A stretch of DNA of 22,758 nt from Dehalococcoidia bacterium (GTDB lineage: Bacteria; Chloroflexota; Dehalococcoidia; SAR202; UBA11138): positions 1-22,758 of the forward strand of contig JAAXHZ010000095.1 of NCBI GenBank assembly GCA_012270625.1. The letters are read 5' to 3'. The notes beneath the pieces were generated by a model. It saw only the letters and a list, made by a program, of their open reading frames with translations, had not been told where the DNA came from and did not search any database. This document shows, piece by piece, positions 1 to 7,606 of this stretch. Positions within the stretch are counted from its first letter, which is position 1. Every line of letters starts with the position of its first letter. The translations under genes and the position numbers were made by a program.

Positions 1-285
1 CTTGATGTCCCAGAGCGCGATGTCGAGGCCCGCAATCGCGCAGAAGATCGCGCCACCCATCTCTACGGCGGAGCCGGCACGCATCATGTCATCGAAGCGT
101 CTGGTGGTCTCGACCGGGTCCTTTCCCTCGATGGCGGGAGCCAGGAGGTCGTCGATCAGGGTCTTGGTCACGGAGGGCTGGCGACGGAAGCACTCGCCTA
201 TTCCTGTCAGTCCCTCGTCGGTATGCACCCATACGAATGGGTAGTCTCCGTCGAGAATACGGCACTCTACTGAGGTGATCTTCAT
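1..285 (-). CDS. Enolase-superfamily (mandelate racemase/muconate lactonizing) protein, N-terminal part
   Basis: This minus-strand frame begins at ATG 285 and is still open at the window edge, so only the first 95 residues are visible. The peptide begins MKITSVECRIL and has VWVHTDEGLTGIGE near residues 18-31 and CAIAGLDIALWDIK at 82-95. These are hallmarks of the N-terminal capping domain of mandelate racemase/muconate lactonizing enzymes, which abstract a proton alpha to a carboxylate. A GGAGGA ribosome-binding site at 291-296 sits just upstream and supports the start. The catalytic barrel lies outside the window, so the substrate cannot be assigned. Sugar-acid dehydratase or racemase activity is typical of such genes. 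It diverges from the thioesterase gene across a gap containing a palindrome. Confidence 0.88.
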   Translation of the reverse strand, partial: MKITSVECRILDGDYPFVWVHTDEGLTGIGECFRRQPSVTKTLIDDLLAPAIEGKDPVETTRRFDDMMRAGSAVEMGGAIFCAIAGLDIALWDIK

Positions 286-348
286 GAGGTTCCTCCAATT
301 CCAGGTCATATGTCGGGTTGCCGGGTCAGGATAGCAGGGTCACAGGAG

Positions 349-370
349 AAAATTGCATTAATGCAATTTT
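349..370. promoter_or_regulatory. 22-bp perfect palindrome, candidate operator (copy 1)
   Basis: The half-site AAAATTGCATT is followed directly by its exact reverse complement. The element lies between the divergent enolase-superfamily and thioesterase genes, 64 bp from the former's start. A related copy lies before the CoA-transferase gene at 921. A TTGCAT/ATGCAA dyad without spacer suits a dimeric winged-helix repressor such as a MarR-type protein, but that assignment is inference. The 10-mer GAGGAGTGAG occurs just downstream at 372 and again at 393. Confidence 0.6.
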
Positions 371-542
371 AGAGGAGTGAGTGAAGAGAAGTGAGGAGTG
401 AGAGCCACCAGTCACAGCCCCGGGTTATGACTAATGAAGTTCTCCAAGGGTCACAGGGCCGACGCTGGAGCGGTGGCAATGCTCTGCTACAATTGGGGCG
501 CCCGTTTTCGATCTATGTATTACGACTGAGAGGAGTACCAAC

Positions 543-914
543 ATGGCGATGGAGAACATCTCACCCGGACAGGAGGCGATCCTGGAGGTAGAGGTTACCA
601 AGGAGCTCACAACCAACCGGATGGGACGGGAGGGCGCTGACGTGCTCTCGACTCCGCACTTGCTGGGACTGATGGAGAACGCCAGCATCAAGGCAACGGA
701 CCAACACCTTCCCGAAGGCTACACGACCGTGGGATACGCGGTTGACGGTCTAAGGCACATCGCGCCCACGAGTATCGGAGGGGTCGTCACAATTCGGTCG
801 GTGCTCACCGAGGTGGACCGCAACCGGCTGACGTATGAGATAGAGGCTCATGAGGGCGACAAGCCCATCGGCAAGGCAACCCACAAGAGGGCGGTCATTT
901 CGTCCGCCGGATAG
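543..914 (+). CDS. FlK-like hotdog acyl-CoA thioesterase
   Basis: This 123-residue protein has the size and motifs of the fluoroacetyl-CoA-specific thioesterase (FlK) family, single hotdog-fold proteins that act as dimers and hydrolyse small acyl-CoA thioesters. The family's Thr-Glu-His triad matches T37, E45 and H72. These lie in STPHLLGLMEN (36-46) and VDGLRHIAPTSIG (67-79), and the Thr-Glu spacing equals that of FlK. The tail THKRAVI is also typical. AGGAG at 531-535 supports ATG 543; the ATG two codons later is possible. The neighbouring CoA-transferase suggests acyl-CoA catabolism. FlK-like proteins are broadly distributed, so fluoroacetate need not be the substrate. Confidence 0.85.
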   Translation: MAMENISPGQEAILEVEVTKELTTNRMGREGADVLSTPHLLGLMENASIKATDQHLPEGYTTVGYAVDGLRHIAPTSIGGVVTIRSVLTEVDRNRLTYEIEAHEGDKPIGKATHKRAVISSAG

Positions 915-920
915 CGCTGG

Positions 921-961
921 GAAAATTGCATAAGTGCAATTCTCAAGGAGTGAGTGGAGAG
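921..961. promoter_or_regulatory. Imperfect palindrome, candidate operator (copy 2)
   Basis: The arms AATTGCA (924-930) and TGCAATT (935-941) flank a 4-bp centre. The sequence then continues with AAGGAGTGAGTGGAGAG, which closely matches the sequence after copy 1 (AGAGGAGTGAGTGAAGAG). Similarity therefore extends over roughly 40 bp, beyond the dyad. It lies 36 bp before the CoA-transferase start. Either a shared operator or a small dispersed repeat would explain the pair. Confidence 0.55.
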
Positions 962-997
962 GCTGTCATTTTCATCTGGACGCGAAGTTAGTCAGGG

Positions 998-2206
998 ATG
1001 TCCACGGAAGTATCGGGATTTCTCGAAGGGATCAAGGTTCTCGATCTGGGTCACTGGGTCGCGGGTCCATACGCGACGCGGCTGATGGCGACGCAGGGAG
1101 CCGAGGTCATCAAAATCGAGAGGCCGAACGGCGGTGATCCGGCGAGGCGTGTCGGGCCGTTCGTCGGCGGTGTTCCCGATGCGAACTCGGGAGCGCTGCA
1201 CCTGTATCTCAACTCGTCCAAGAAGAGTGTAACGCTCGACATCAGAACAGAGACGGGGAAGAGGGTCTTACGCGAACTCGTGGAGTGGGCAGAGGTCGTT
1301 GTCGAGAACTTCCACCCTCGTGTAATGCCCGCGCTCGGCCTGGAATATGACAGTCTCAGCGCATTCAAGCCTTCGCTGGTGATGGCGTCGATATCCAACT
1401 TCGGTCAGACCGGACCGTACAGGGACTACCTGGCGCAGGAGATCAATCTCTATGCGGCCGGGGGGCTTATGTACATAACCGGCGACCCGGATCGCGAACC
1501 GCTGCAGATGGCCGCTCGGCTGGCGCAGTACGGGGCCGGACAGAACGCCTTCGCGGGGACGCTGTCGGCTCTGTGGCGCCGTGATTCGACGGGCGAGGGT
1601 CAGCACGTGGACGTCGCCATCTCAGAGTACCTGGCAACAATCCTGGAGAACGCCCTGAGCATGTATTCGTATGCCGGAGCGAACTTCCAGCGCACGGGCA
1701 ACCGGGGATATGGTCGCGCCGCGTGGGGGCCGTACCCGTGTCGAAACGGGTACGTCGGCGTTATCGCGGGACCAGACCACAAGTGGCCGGAGATGTCGGA
1801 GCTCATGGGTATCCCGGAACTGAGCGACCCAAAGTTCGACGATCGGGCCGGGCGCGGAGCCAACGCGGACGAGCTGGACTCGCTGATGATGCCGTGGCTG
1901 ATGTCGCACGACAAGCACGAGATATTCGAGCTTGCCCAGAATCGCGGCCTGGCATTCTCATACGTCGCCACTCCGGAGGATATCCTGGGATGGGAGCATC
2001 TCAAGTCCAGAGGCTATTTCGAGGAGCTGGAGCACGCGGATGGCGTTTCATATCATCACCCCAGCGGGCCTTTCAGGACAGACGGAATAAGCTGGCGTCT
2101 GGAGCCGGCTCCCACGTTGGGCGCGCACAACCATGAGGTGATATGCGGTCTGCTGGGATACTCGAAGAGCGATCTGATCAGGCTGCGGGGAATGAGTGTG
2201 ATATAG
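998..2206 (+). CDS. Family III CoA-transferase (CaiB/BaiF)
   Basis: The 402-residue product has the signatures of CaiB/BaiF CoA-transferases, interlocked dimers that move CoA between carboxylic acids. Visible motifs are GIKVLDLGHWVAGPYATRLM (11-30), GAEVIKIERP (34-43), VVVENFHP (100-107), SISNFGQTGPYRDY (131-144), GGLMYITGDPDREP (155-168) and STGEGQHVDVAISEY. The catalytic aspartate of the family falls, by register with the GG of AAGGLM, on E148, a conservative replacement. The C-terminal PAPTLGAHNHEV motif is intact and the length is normal. No strong ribosome-binding site precedes ATG 998. It lies downstream of the thioesterase and the second palindrome copy, and is probably part of the same acyl-CoA pathway. 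The substrate is unknown. Confidence 0.9.
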   Translation: MSTEVSGFLEGIKVLDLGHWVAGPYATRLMATQGAEVIKIERPNGGDPARRVGPFVGGVPDANSGALHLYLNSSKKSVTLDIRTETGKRVLRELVEWAEVVVENFHPRVMPALGLEYDSLSAFKPSLVMASISNFGQTGPYRDYLAQEINLYAAGGLMYITGDPDREPLQMAARLAQYGAGQNAFAGTLSALWRRDSTGEGQHVDVAISEYLATILENALSMYSYAGANFQRTGNRGYGRAAWGPYPCRNGYVGVIAGPDHKWPEMSELMGIPELSDPKFDDRAGRGANADELDSLMMPWLMSHDKHEIFELAQNRGLAFSYVATPEDILGWEHLKSRGYFEELEHADGVSYHHPSGPFRTDGISWRLEPAPTLGAHNHEVICGLLGYSKSDLIRLRGMSVI

Positions 2207-2247
2207 GAGTGACAGCCTCTGGCGTGGGTTCTGGGGTGACGTTTCTT

Positions 2248-2263
2248 CGCCGGAATGACGGCG
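2248..2263 (+). terminator. Short hairpin after the CoA-transferase, weak terminator candidate
   Basis: CGCCG and CGGCG form a 5-bp stem around a 6-nt loop, 42 bp after the CoA-transferase stop. Only a short T-containing stretch (TTCTGT) follows, without a real U-run, so intrinsic termination is uncertain. The 143-bp gap separates the CoA-transferase from the phosphate regulator genes. I see no convincing promoter in it. Confidence 0.3.
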
Positions 2264-2349
2264 TTCTGTACGGTGAATGGCGCGGGGGAAGTGTGGTAGT
2301 CTCGAAATGGAGCTGATCGTGTCAGGCTGAGATGTGAGGTCCGGTTTGA

Positions 2350-3045
2350 ATGTCCAACACAGTCCTCGTAGTCGAAGATGAACCCAATCTCCTGACAGCG
2401 TTGAAGTACACTCTCGAGCAAGACGGGTACGACACCCTGACCGCTGCCGACGGCGAATCGGGACTGAGCATCGCGCGGTCTAAAGAGCCTGACTTGGTGA
2501 TCCTCGACGTGATGCTGCCAAGCCTGGACGGGTTCGAAGTATGTCGCATCCTTCGGCGGCAGTCTAACGTTCCGATACTGATGCTGACGGCACGCGGTGA
2601 GGAGGTTGATCGCGTCGTCGGTCTAGAACTGGGCGCGGACGACTACGTGACCAAGCCGTTCAGCATGAGGGAGCTTCTGGCAAGGGTGCGGAACATGCTG
2701 CGACGGTCATCATCTCCCATTTCAGAAAGCCCCGCTGAGGAGACCGAGATCATAAGGTCGGGCAATCTCATGATCGATCTGGCCAGCCACTCGATTACGC
2801 TCGATGGCGAGGCGCTTGCGGTGAAGCCGAGAGAGTTTTCGCTGATCACGCTGCTCGCCAAAAATAGGGGACGCGCCTTCACGAGAGACCAGATCCTGGA
2901 GCGGCTTTGGGGCCACGACTACATTGGGGACTCGCGCACGGTCGATGTTCACATACGATGGCTGCGTGAGAAGATCGAGCCGGAGCCGTCGCAACCCCAG
3001 CGCATCGTAACCATTCGAGGCGTGGGGTACAGATTTGACGGATGA
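2350..3045 (+). CDS. phoB: OmpR/PhoB-family response regulator, phosphate regulon
   Basis: This 231-residue protein has an N-terminal receiver domain (about 4-115) and a C-terminal winged-helix DNA-binding domain (about 135-230). The acidic pair E9-D10, phosphoacceptor D53 in LVILDVMLP, T80, Y99 and K102 in DDYVTKPF are all present. The winged helix shows KPREFSLITLLAKNRGRAFTRDQILERLWG and ends with TIRGVGYRF, typical of OmpR/PhoB transcription factors. The kinase gene starts 3 bp downstream, and the pst genes follow. It should bind the 11-bp repeat array before pstS when phosphorylated. GTGAGGT at 2334-2340 is a plausible ribosome-binding site. Family membership is clear; the PhoB role rests on context. 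Confidence 0.9.
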   Translation: MSNTVLVVEDEPNLLTALKYTLEQDGYDTLTAADGESGLSIARSKEPDLVILDVMLPSLDGFEVCRILRRQSNVPILMLTARGEEVDRVVGLELGADDYVTKPFSMRELLARVRNMLRRSSSPISESPAEETEIIRSGNLMIDLASHSITLDGEALAVKPREFSLITLLAKNRGRAFTRDQILERLWGHDYIGDSRTVDVHIRWLREKIEPEPSQPQRIVTIRGVGYRFDG

Positions 3046-3048
3046 GCG

Positions 3049-4434
3049 ATGAAGCGGCTGCACCATCTCAAGCGATCGGTCGTTGCCTACGCGGCAGTAC
3101 CGCTTCTGGCGTTAAGCGCCACGGTGCTATTCATCGCATCTCTTGGAGTGGGCTGGCAGATCACCGTCGATAGGACGATAGCTGCCTTTGGGATAGTGTG
3201 CGGCGCAGCCGGACTGGTCGCGGTCACATACATCCTCGTAAACGCGCGCAGCGACGCCGACGTAACCAGGGACGTAACCGAGGGTGCCAGGCGTATAGCG
3301 GATGGACATCTCGACCAGAGAGTAACGTCAGCTTCTCCGAACAAAAGAACCGAACTGGTTGAAGAGTTCAACCGTATGTCGGACGCCATCGACATCAGGG
3401 TGCGCAACCTCGAGGCTGAACTGCGCCAGATGGCGACCGCCATAGACACCATAGCCGACGGTGTGATCGTCATCGACTCGGAGACGCGGATCACACTTAT
3501 CAGCAGGTCAGCCGAGTGGCTGCTCAGTGTCAACGCGCAGTACGCTCAGGGGCGTCCCCTAGCCCAGGTTGTCAGAGACCCCCAGGTGCTGCGCTTAGCC
3601 GGCGATGCCGCACGCACGCGCCAAATGCAGCGCGCGGACCTGGAGCTTTTACACGAGCGGAGATTTCTCGGCATCATCGCGACTCCGGTGTCCGGCCGTG
3701 ACAGGGAGGACGTCGTGCTCACGCTGCAAGACGTCACAAGCCTGAGACAGATCGAGACGACGCGGCGGGAGTTCGTAAGCAACGTGTCCCACGAGCTGCG
3801 CAGTCCACTGGCATCAGCGAGCGCGATGGTAGAGATCCTGGAATCGGGAGCTATCGACGACAGGCAAGCGGCGATGGACTTCCTTCGCAGGATACGCGGC
3901 GACGTGGCGCGGATGACCACGCTTGTCGAGGAGCTGCTGGAGTTATCCAGTCTCCAAAGCGGTCACATGCCGATCCATCTGGCGCCGGTACGGGTCGAAG
4001 ACGTGTTGGAAGAGATAGTAGAACGATTTCGCTTCACGGCATCTTCAAACAGTATCGAGATGGTCTGCCAGTTACAGTCAGGTCTGCCGTACGTAATGGG
4101 TGAGCAGCGCAGACTAGAACAGGTGCTGACGAACCTGGTTGAGAACGCGCTCAGATTTACACCCGGCGGAGGGACGATCACCCTCTCGGCAGAGCGCGAG
4201 GCCGAGTGGGTGATGGTGACGGTCGCCGACACGGGAGTCGGGATACCGAAAGAGCATCTGCCACACGTGTTCGAGCGATTCTACAAGGTCGAGAGATCGC
4301 GCAGAGATCACGGCACGGGTCTTGGTCTCGCGATATCGAAGCACCTGGTGCAGGCACACGGCGGGGACATCAGCGCCACCAGTGTCGAGGGCGAAGGCAG
4401 CCAGTTCAAGGTCAAGCTCAGAAGTGCGACTTGA
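3049..4434 (+). CDS. phoR: PhoR-type sensor histidine kinase
   Basis: The 461-residue membrane kinase has two transmembrane helices (about 12-33 and 44-64) with only a short external loop. A HAMP domain (about 66-117), a PAS-like segment (about 127-230), the dimerisation domain and the ATPase domain follow. The phosphorylated histidine is H248 in FVSNVSHELRSPLAS. The N box is LTNLVENALRF (360-370, N366). DTGVGIP and GTGLGL form the ATP lid motifs. Lack of a periplasmic sensor domain is usual for PhoR, which reads phosphate status through the Pst transporter and PhoU, both encoded downstream. The stop overlaps the TTG start of the UppP-like gene, implying coupled translation. Confidence 0.9.
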   Translation: MKRLHHLKRSVVAYAAVPLLALSATVLFIASLGVGWQITVDRTIAAFGIVCGAAGLVAVTYILVNARSDADVTRDVTEGARRIADGHLDQRVTSASPNKRTELVEEFNRMSDAIDIRVRNLEAELRQMATAIDTIADGVIVIDSETRITLISRSAEWLLSVNAQYAQGRPLAQVVRDPQVLRLAGDAARTRQMQRADLELLHERRFLGIIATPVSGRDREDVVLTLQDVTSLRQIETTRREFVSNVSHELRSPLASASAMVEILESGAIDDRQAAMDFLRRIRGDVARMTTLVEELLELSSLQSGHMPIHLAPVRVEDVLEEIVERFRFTASSNSIEMVCQLQSGLPYVMGEQRRLEQVLTNLVENALRFTPGGGTITLSAEREAEWVMVTVADTGVGIPKEHLPHVFERFYKVERSRRDHGTGLGLAISKHLVQAHGGDISATSVEGEGSQFKVKLRSAT

Positions 4435-5222
4435 GCTTCACTGAAGCGCTTCTGCTGGGATCGCTCCAGGGGATGGTCGAGTGGCTTCCGATCAGCTCGG
4501 AGGGTGTGGTCGCCGCGGTGTATTCCTTACTCACTGGAAGCACACTATCGGAAGCAGTGGAGTTCTCGCTGTGGCTGCACTTGGGAACTGCCCTGGCCGC
4601 GCTTGCGGCGCTCCGGACGGAAGCTGCGCTCGTATTCAATGAGCTCGTGAGAACCCCGCGATCAGTGGGGCCGGTGTCAAAGTTCTTCGTCACGGCGACG
4701 ATTGTGAGCGCACCGGTCGGGCTGGCTCTGTTGGTCGGTTTCGAGGACTTCTCGGAGCGCATAGGCGGGTTGGCGATGTCTGTAGTAGGCGCACTCATGC
4801 TCGTAACCTCCGCGTTCACATACGCCGGACGTTCGGCGGTGAGACGCAATCGAGGGAACGTCAGCTGGCTGGACGCCGGGCTGACAGGTGTCGCGCAGGG
4901 GTTCGCCGCGCTTCCTGGGCTTAGCAGGTCCGGCCTGACTGTCGCTGTCCTACTCGGACGGGGGATCGACAGGGGAGATGCGATCGCGTTGAGCTTTCTG
5001 CTCAGCATTCCCGTGAGCATCGGGGCAGGCATCTACGCAGGCGTGCGCTCAGGAGCTCACACATCGCCTGAGGCGGGTGTCGCGCTGATCGCGGCCTCAG
5101 CCGTGGGATACGTGTCGATCAGGGCACTGCTAAACGTGGCGCAGCGTACCAACTTCGGCTGGTTCGTCGCGTTCGTAGGTATCATCATTATAGCCGGGGG
5201 GCTGTGGCAGGCGTTTACGTGA
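4431..5222 (+). CDS. uppP: UppP/BacA-like undecaprenyl-diphosphate phosphatase
   Basis: From TTG 4431, which shares TTGA with the phoR stop, the frame gives 263 residues, close to the usual UppP length. The open frame extends further upstream, but that part is only phoR read in another frame. UppP removes phosphate from undecaprenyl diphosphate at the outer face of the membrane, recycling the lipid carrier for peptidoglycan synthesis. The (E/Q)xxxE motif is QGMVE (13-17) and the arginine motif is LPGLSRSG (161-168). Many hydrophobic segments are visible. The histidine of the usual PISSTGH motif is V26 here (PISSEGV), so activity may differ. Its place between phoR and pstS suggests control with the phosphate regulon. 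The motifs make the family firm. Confidence 0.82.
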   Translation: MSFTEALLLGSLQGMVEWLPISSEGVVAAVYSLLTGSTLSEAVEFSLWLHLGTALAALAALRTEAALVFNELVRTPRSVGPVSKFFVTATIVSAPVGLALLVGFEDFSERIGGLAMSVVGALMLVTSAFTYAGRSAVRRNRGNVSWLDAGLTGVAQGFAALPGLSRSGLTVAVLLGRGIDRGDAIALSFLLSIPVSIGAGIYAGVRSGAHTSPEAGVALIAASAVGYVSIRALLNVAQRTNFGWFVAFVGIIIIAGGLWQAFT

Positions 5223-5230
5223 CCGGGATC

Positions 5231-5296
5231 ATGCTAACCAGTCCTTATCACCCTCCTAACCTTCTGTTAATCACGCCTTAACGGTCTGTTCACACA
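5231..5296 (+). promoter_or_regulatory. Pho box array: six phased 11-bp direct repeats before pstS
   Basis: Starting at 5231, 5242, 5253, 5264, 5275 and 5286, every 11-bp unit carries a core at its positions 4-8: CTAAC, TTATC, CTAAC, TTAAT, TTAAC and TTCAC. The T at position 5 is invariant and A or C follows. Direct repeats with an 11-bp period are the known binding pattern of PhoB and PhoP regulators, which bind head to tail on one DNA face. The array ends 8 bp before a weak -10 candidate, TAGAGT at 5304-5309. The cognate regulator is probably the one encoded at 2350. Confidence 0.75.
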
Positions 5297-5407
5297 CTCG
5301 CGATAGAGTCATGCACGGAGTGTCGAGATTGGACGGCGACTCTGCCGCCGACTGACCGCGCACCGCAGCAAATCGAACTCAAGATCGCGGAGGTATGAGC
5401 AACCAAC

Positions 5408-6448
5408 ATGTTAAGCGAGATGCGAGCCAAGATATTCGGTCTGCCAGGGCTGCTCATCCTGGCATTTGTCACTGGAACCCTAGTAGTGGCCGCATGTGGC
5501 TCGGACACCACGCCCGAAGCCCCCTTGGCCCCGGCCCAGCCAGCGGCTGCCCTGCCGCCGATAGTAGGAAGTGTCCCCACATCCACACAGCAGATGACGC
5601 AGCAGCGCGCTCAGCTGACCGGCACGATCGAGATCGACGGCTCCAGCACCGTGGCTCCGATTACAGAGGCTGTGGCGGAGGAGTTCAGAAGCATCGCACC
5701 AGATGTGCTGGTCAATGTTGGAATCTCAGGCAGCGGCGGTGGATTCAAGAGGTTCACGGCCGGTGAGACCGACATCTCAGACGCCTCCAGGCACATTAAG
5801 GAAAAGGAAGCCGCTACAGCGGCTGAGAACGGCATCGAGTACTTCGAGTTCCTGGTAGGCCTCGATGGTCTTTCGGTCATGGTCAACCCGGAGAACGACT
5901 TCGTGGACTGCATGACGGTCGAGCAGCTGAACATGATCTGGAAGCCCGAGAGCACTGTCTCCAAGTGGAGTGACCTCGACCCGTCCTGGCCTGACAAGAA
6001 GATCAACCTGTACGGTCCAGGCACCGACTCCGGCACGTTCGACTACTTCACCGAAGAGGTCAATGGCGAAGCCAAGCTGTCCCGCGCCGACTACACCGCG
6101 TCCGAGGACGACAACGTGCTGGTGCAGGGCATCAGTGGCGACAGGAACTCACTTGGATACTTCGGATTCGCCTACTACGCGGTGAACGCCGACAAGCTAA
6201 AGCTGCTGGAAATCGACAGCGGCAACGGGTGTGTCGCTCCGACTATCGAGACGATCGCGAGCGGGACTTACTCACCTCTTTCCAGGCCGCTGTTCATCTA
6301 CGTGAACAAGAAGCGCGCCCAACAGCGGGCCGAGCTGCGCTCGTTCGTTGAGTTCTACATGGAGAACGGCGCGCAGCTCGCCGAGGAAGTAGGTTACGTA
6401 CCCCTAGCGTTGCAGTCTTACCAGAACAACTTGGCCGTGTTGAAGTAA
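5408..6448 (+). CDS. pstS: Phosphate ABC transporter substrate-binding lipoprotein PstS
   Basis: The 346-residue precursor begins with a lipoprotein signal ending in VVAAC; C30 would be lipidated, tethering the protein outside the membrane. A Pro/Ala/Thr/Gln-rich linker (about 31-70) precedes the binding domain. Phosphate-binding motifs are DGSST (77-81), GISGSGGGFKRF (105-116), DISDASR (122-128) and GPGTDSGTFDYF (203-214). PstS captures phosphate and passes it to PstCA. GGAGG at 5389-5393 lies somewhat far from ATG 5408, and an ATG four codons later is an alternative. The overlapping ATG at 5395 opens a different, non-PstS frame. The Pho box array lies 111 bp upstream. Confidence 0.95.
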   Translation: MLSEMRAKIFGLPGLLILAFVTGTLVVAACGSDTTPEAPLAPAQPAAALPPIVGSVPTSTQQMTQQRAQLTGTIEIDGSSTVAPITEAVAEEFRSIAPDVLVNVGISGSGGGFKRFTAGETDISDASRHIKEKEAATAAENGIEYFEFLVGLDGLSVMVNPENDFVDCMTVEQLNMIWKPESTVSKWSDLDPSWPDKKINLYGPGTDSGTFDYFTEEVNGEAKLSRADYTASEDDNVLVQGISGDRNSLGYFGFAYYAVNADKLKLLEIDSGNGCVAPTIETIASGTYSPLSRPLFIYVNKKRAQQRAELRSFVEFYMENGAQLAEEVGYVPLALQSYQNNLAVLK

Positions 6449-6471
6449 CTAAGAAGTCCCGCACTATATGG

Positions 6472-6493
6472 GGAGGGGCTAATCCCCCGTTCC
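6472..6493 (+). terminator. G/C-rich hairpin in the pstS-pstC gap, possible attenuator or mRNA-processing site
   Basis: GGGG (6475-6478) can pair with CCCC (6484-6487) around CTAAT, and GGA (6472-6474) with TCC (6491-6493) across a small bulge. No T-run follows, so it is not a classical terminator. The 151-bp gap is the longest inside the pst operon. A partial stop or 3'-end stabiliser after pstS would give more binding protein than permease, as is common in such operons, but this is inference. Confidence 0.3.
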
Positions 6494-6573
6494 TCTCTAG
6501 TAATGAAAGATGACGGGTGGCGAGGCGATTGTCTTTCCAGATTGCCCTCACGACCCGTTGTCCACATCTGAGA

Positions 6574-6600
6574 AACCAGCCTAAAGCTGGACATAAAAGA
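6574..6600 (+). repeat. Intercistronic 27-nt hairpin element, copy 1 (before pstC)
   Basis: The element reads AACCAGC-CTAAA-GCTGG followed by ACATAAAAGA. CCAGC and GCTGG form a 5-bp stem with a 5-nt loop. It ends on the first base of the pstC start codon. It differs from the copy before pstA at only two of 27 positions. Confidence 0.65.
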
Positions 6601-7571
6601 TGGAGACACAGGTGGAATCTACAGCGCCACGTGCCCGTGACATGGCCGCGAGTTCGCGGAACGAAGTCGATACAGGCAGATTCCGCCGGGGTCGCGGAAG
6701 CAGCATCGAAGGCACCATCGTACGTTGGATATTCTTCGGCTGCGCTCTCATCTCGATCTTTACAACACTCGGAATCGTCTTCATCTTAATTGGACAATCA
6801 ATCGGGTTCTTCAGCGAGGTGTCCATCGTTGAGTTCCTAACGGGGACGCGATGGACCCCGATTCTGAAGCCGACGGCTTTCGGAGTGCTTCCGCTAGTTG
6901 CCGGAACGCTCCTGGTTACCGTGCTCGCGGCGCTGGTGGCCCTTCCCGTAGGACTCGCTACGGCGATCTACCTTGCGGAGTATGCACCTGACAAGGCGCG
7001 CAGGGCGCTCAAGCCGTTGATAGAGATTCTCGCGGGAATACCGACAGTCGTGTACGGCTACTTCGCGCTGACGTTCGTAACGCCTCAGCTTCAGAGGCTT
7101 TTCCCCGACATGATCGTGTTCAACGCGCTGAGCGCGGGCGTCGTCATGGGAATCATGATAATCCCAATGGTGTCGTCACTCAGCGAGGATGCGATGATAA
7201 GCGTGCCGAGGTCTCTCAGACAGGCATCGTATGCGCTTGGGGCAACCAAGCTGGAGACGAGCATCAAGGTCGTCGTTCCTGCGGCGCTGTCCGGAATCGT
7301 GGCGTCGTTCATACTCGCGATCTCCAGAGCAATCGGAGAGACGATGCTGGTGACGATCGCCGCAGGCGCGACTCCGCGAATTACCGCAAACCCTCTTGAG
7401 AGCATCCAGACGATGACAGCGTACATAGCCCAGCTCGCGCAGGGTGAGGCGTCTCACGATTCGGTCGAGTACAAGACGATCTTCGCGGTCGGCCTACTCT
7501 TGTTCGTGATGACTTTGGCGCTGAATCTGCTTGGCCACTGGGTGGTCCGCCGATGGAGACAGGCTTATTAA
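6600..7571 (+). CDS. pstC: Phosphate ABC transporter permease PstC
   Basis: This 323-residue inner-membrane permease has about six hydrophobic helices, beginning near residues 42-66, after an unusually long polar and basic N-terminal segment (1-40). ATYLAEYAP-like sequence at 121-130, [15 protein letters not shown] (143-157) and the cytoplasmic coupling loop [22 protein letters not shown] (209-230) with SRAIGET are typical PstC features. With PstA it forms the phosphate channel energised by PstB. ATG 6600 is the first usable start, since a stop codon lies just before it. The site has no clear Shine-Dalgarno and abuts the hairpin element. ATG at codon 15 is an alternative start. Confidence 0.95.
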   Translation: METQVESTAPRARDMAASSRNEVDTGRFRRGRGSSIEGTIVRWIFFGCALISIFTTLGIVFILIGQSIGFFSEVSIVEFLTGTRWTPILKPTAFGVLPLVAGTLLVTVLAALVALPVGLATAIYLAEYAPDKARRALKPLIEILAGIPTVVYGYFALTFVTPQLQRLFPDMIVFNALSAGVVMGIMIIPMVSSLSEDAMISVPRSLRQASYALGATKLETSIKVVVPAALSGIVASFILAISRAIGETMLVTIAAGATPRITANPLESIQTMTAYIAQLAQGEASHDSVEYKTIFAVGLLLFVMTLALNLLGHWVVRRWRQAY

Positions 7572-7596
7572 CCAGCTTAAAGCTGGACATATAAGA
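7570..7596 (+). repeat. Intercistronic 27-nt hairpin element, copy 2 (before pstA)
   Basis: This copy reads AACCAGC-TTAAA-GCTGG followed by ACATATAAGA. It starts inside the pstC stop codon and ends 10 nt before the pstA GTG start. The loop substitution makes the central part a near-perfect palindrome around one base. Conservation of loop and downstream flank as well as stem suggests recognition of the RNA or DNA rather than chance. Confidence 0.65.
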
Positions 7597-7606
7597 GAAT
7601 AGAAAC

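Noticed and set aside
2..244. Plus-strand 80-residue frame at the left edge
   Set aside because: It lies opposite the enolase-superfamily gene, which has clear family motifs and a ribosome-binding site; the plus frame has neither.
391..591. Small plus-strand frame upstream of the thioesterase
   Set aside because: No ribosome-binding site, low-quality composition, and it overlaps the well-supported thioesterase start in another frame.
4206..4430. N-terminal extension of the UppP-like frame inside phoR
   Set aside because: This segment is Arg/Gly-rich shadow translation of the kinase ATPase domain; the UppP similarity starts at TTG 4431.
5395..5766. Frame starting at ATG 5395 just after GGAGG
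   Set aside because: It overlaps pstS in another frame and its product has no recognisable features; the signal peptide and binding motifs belong to the 5408 frame.
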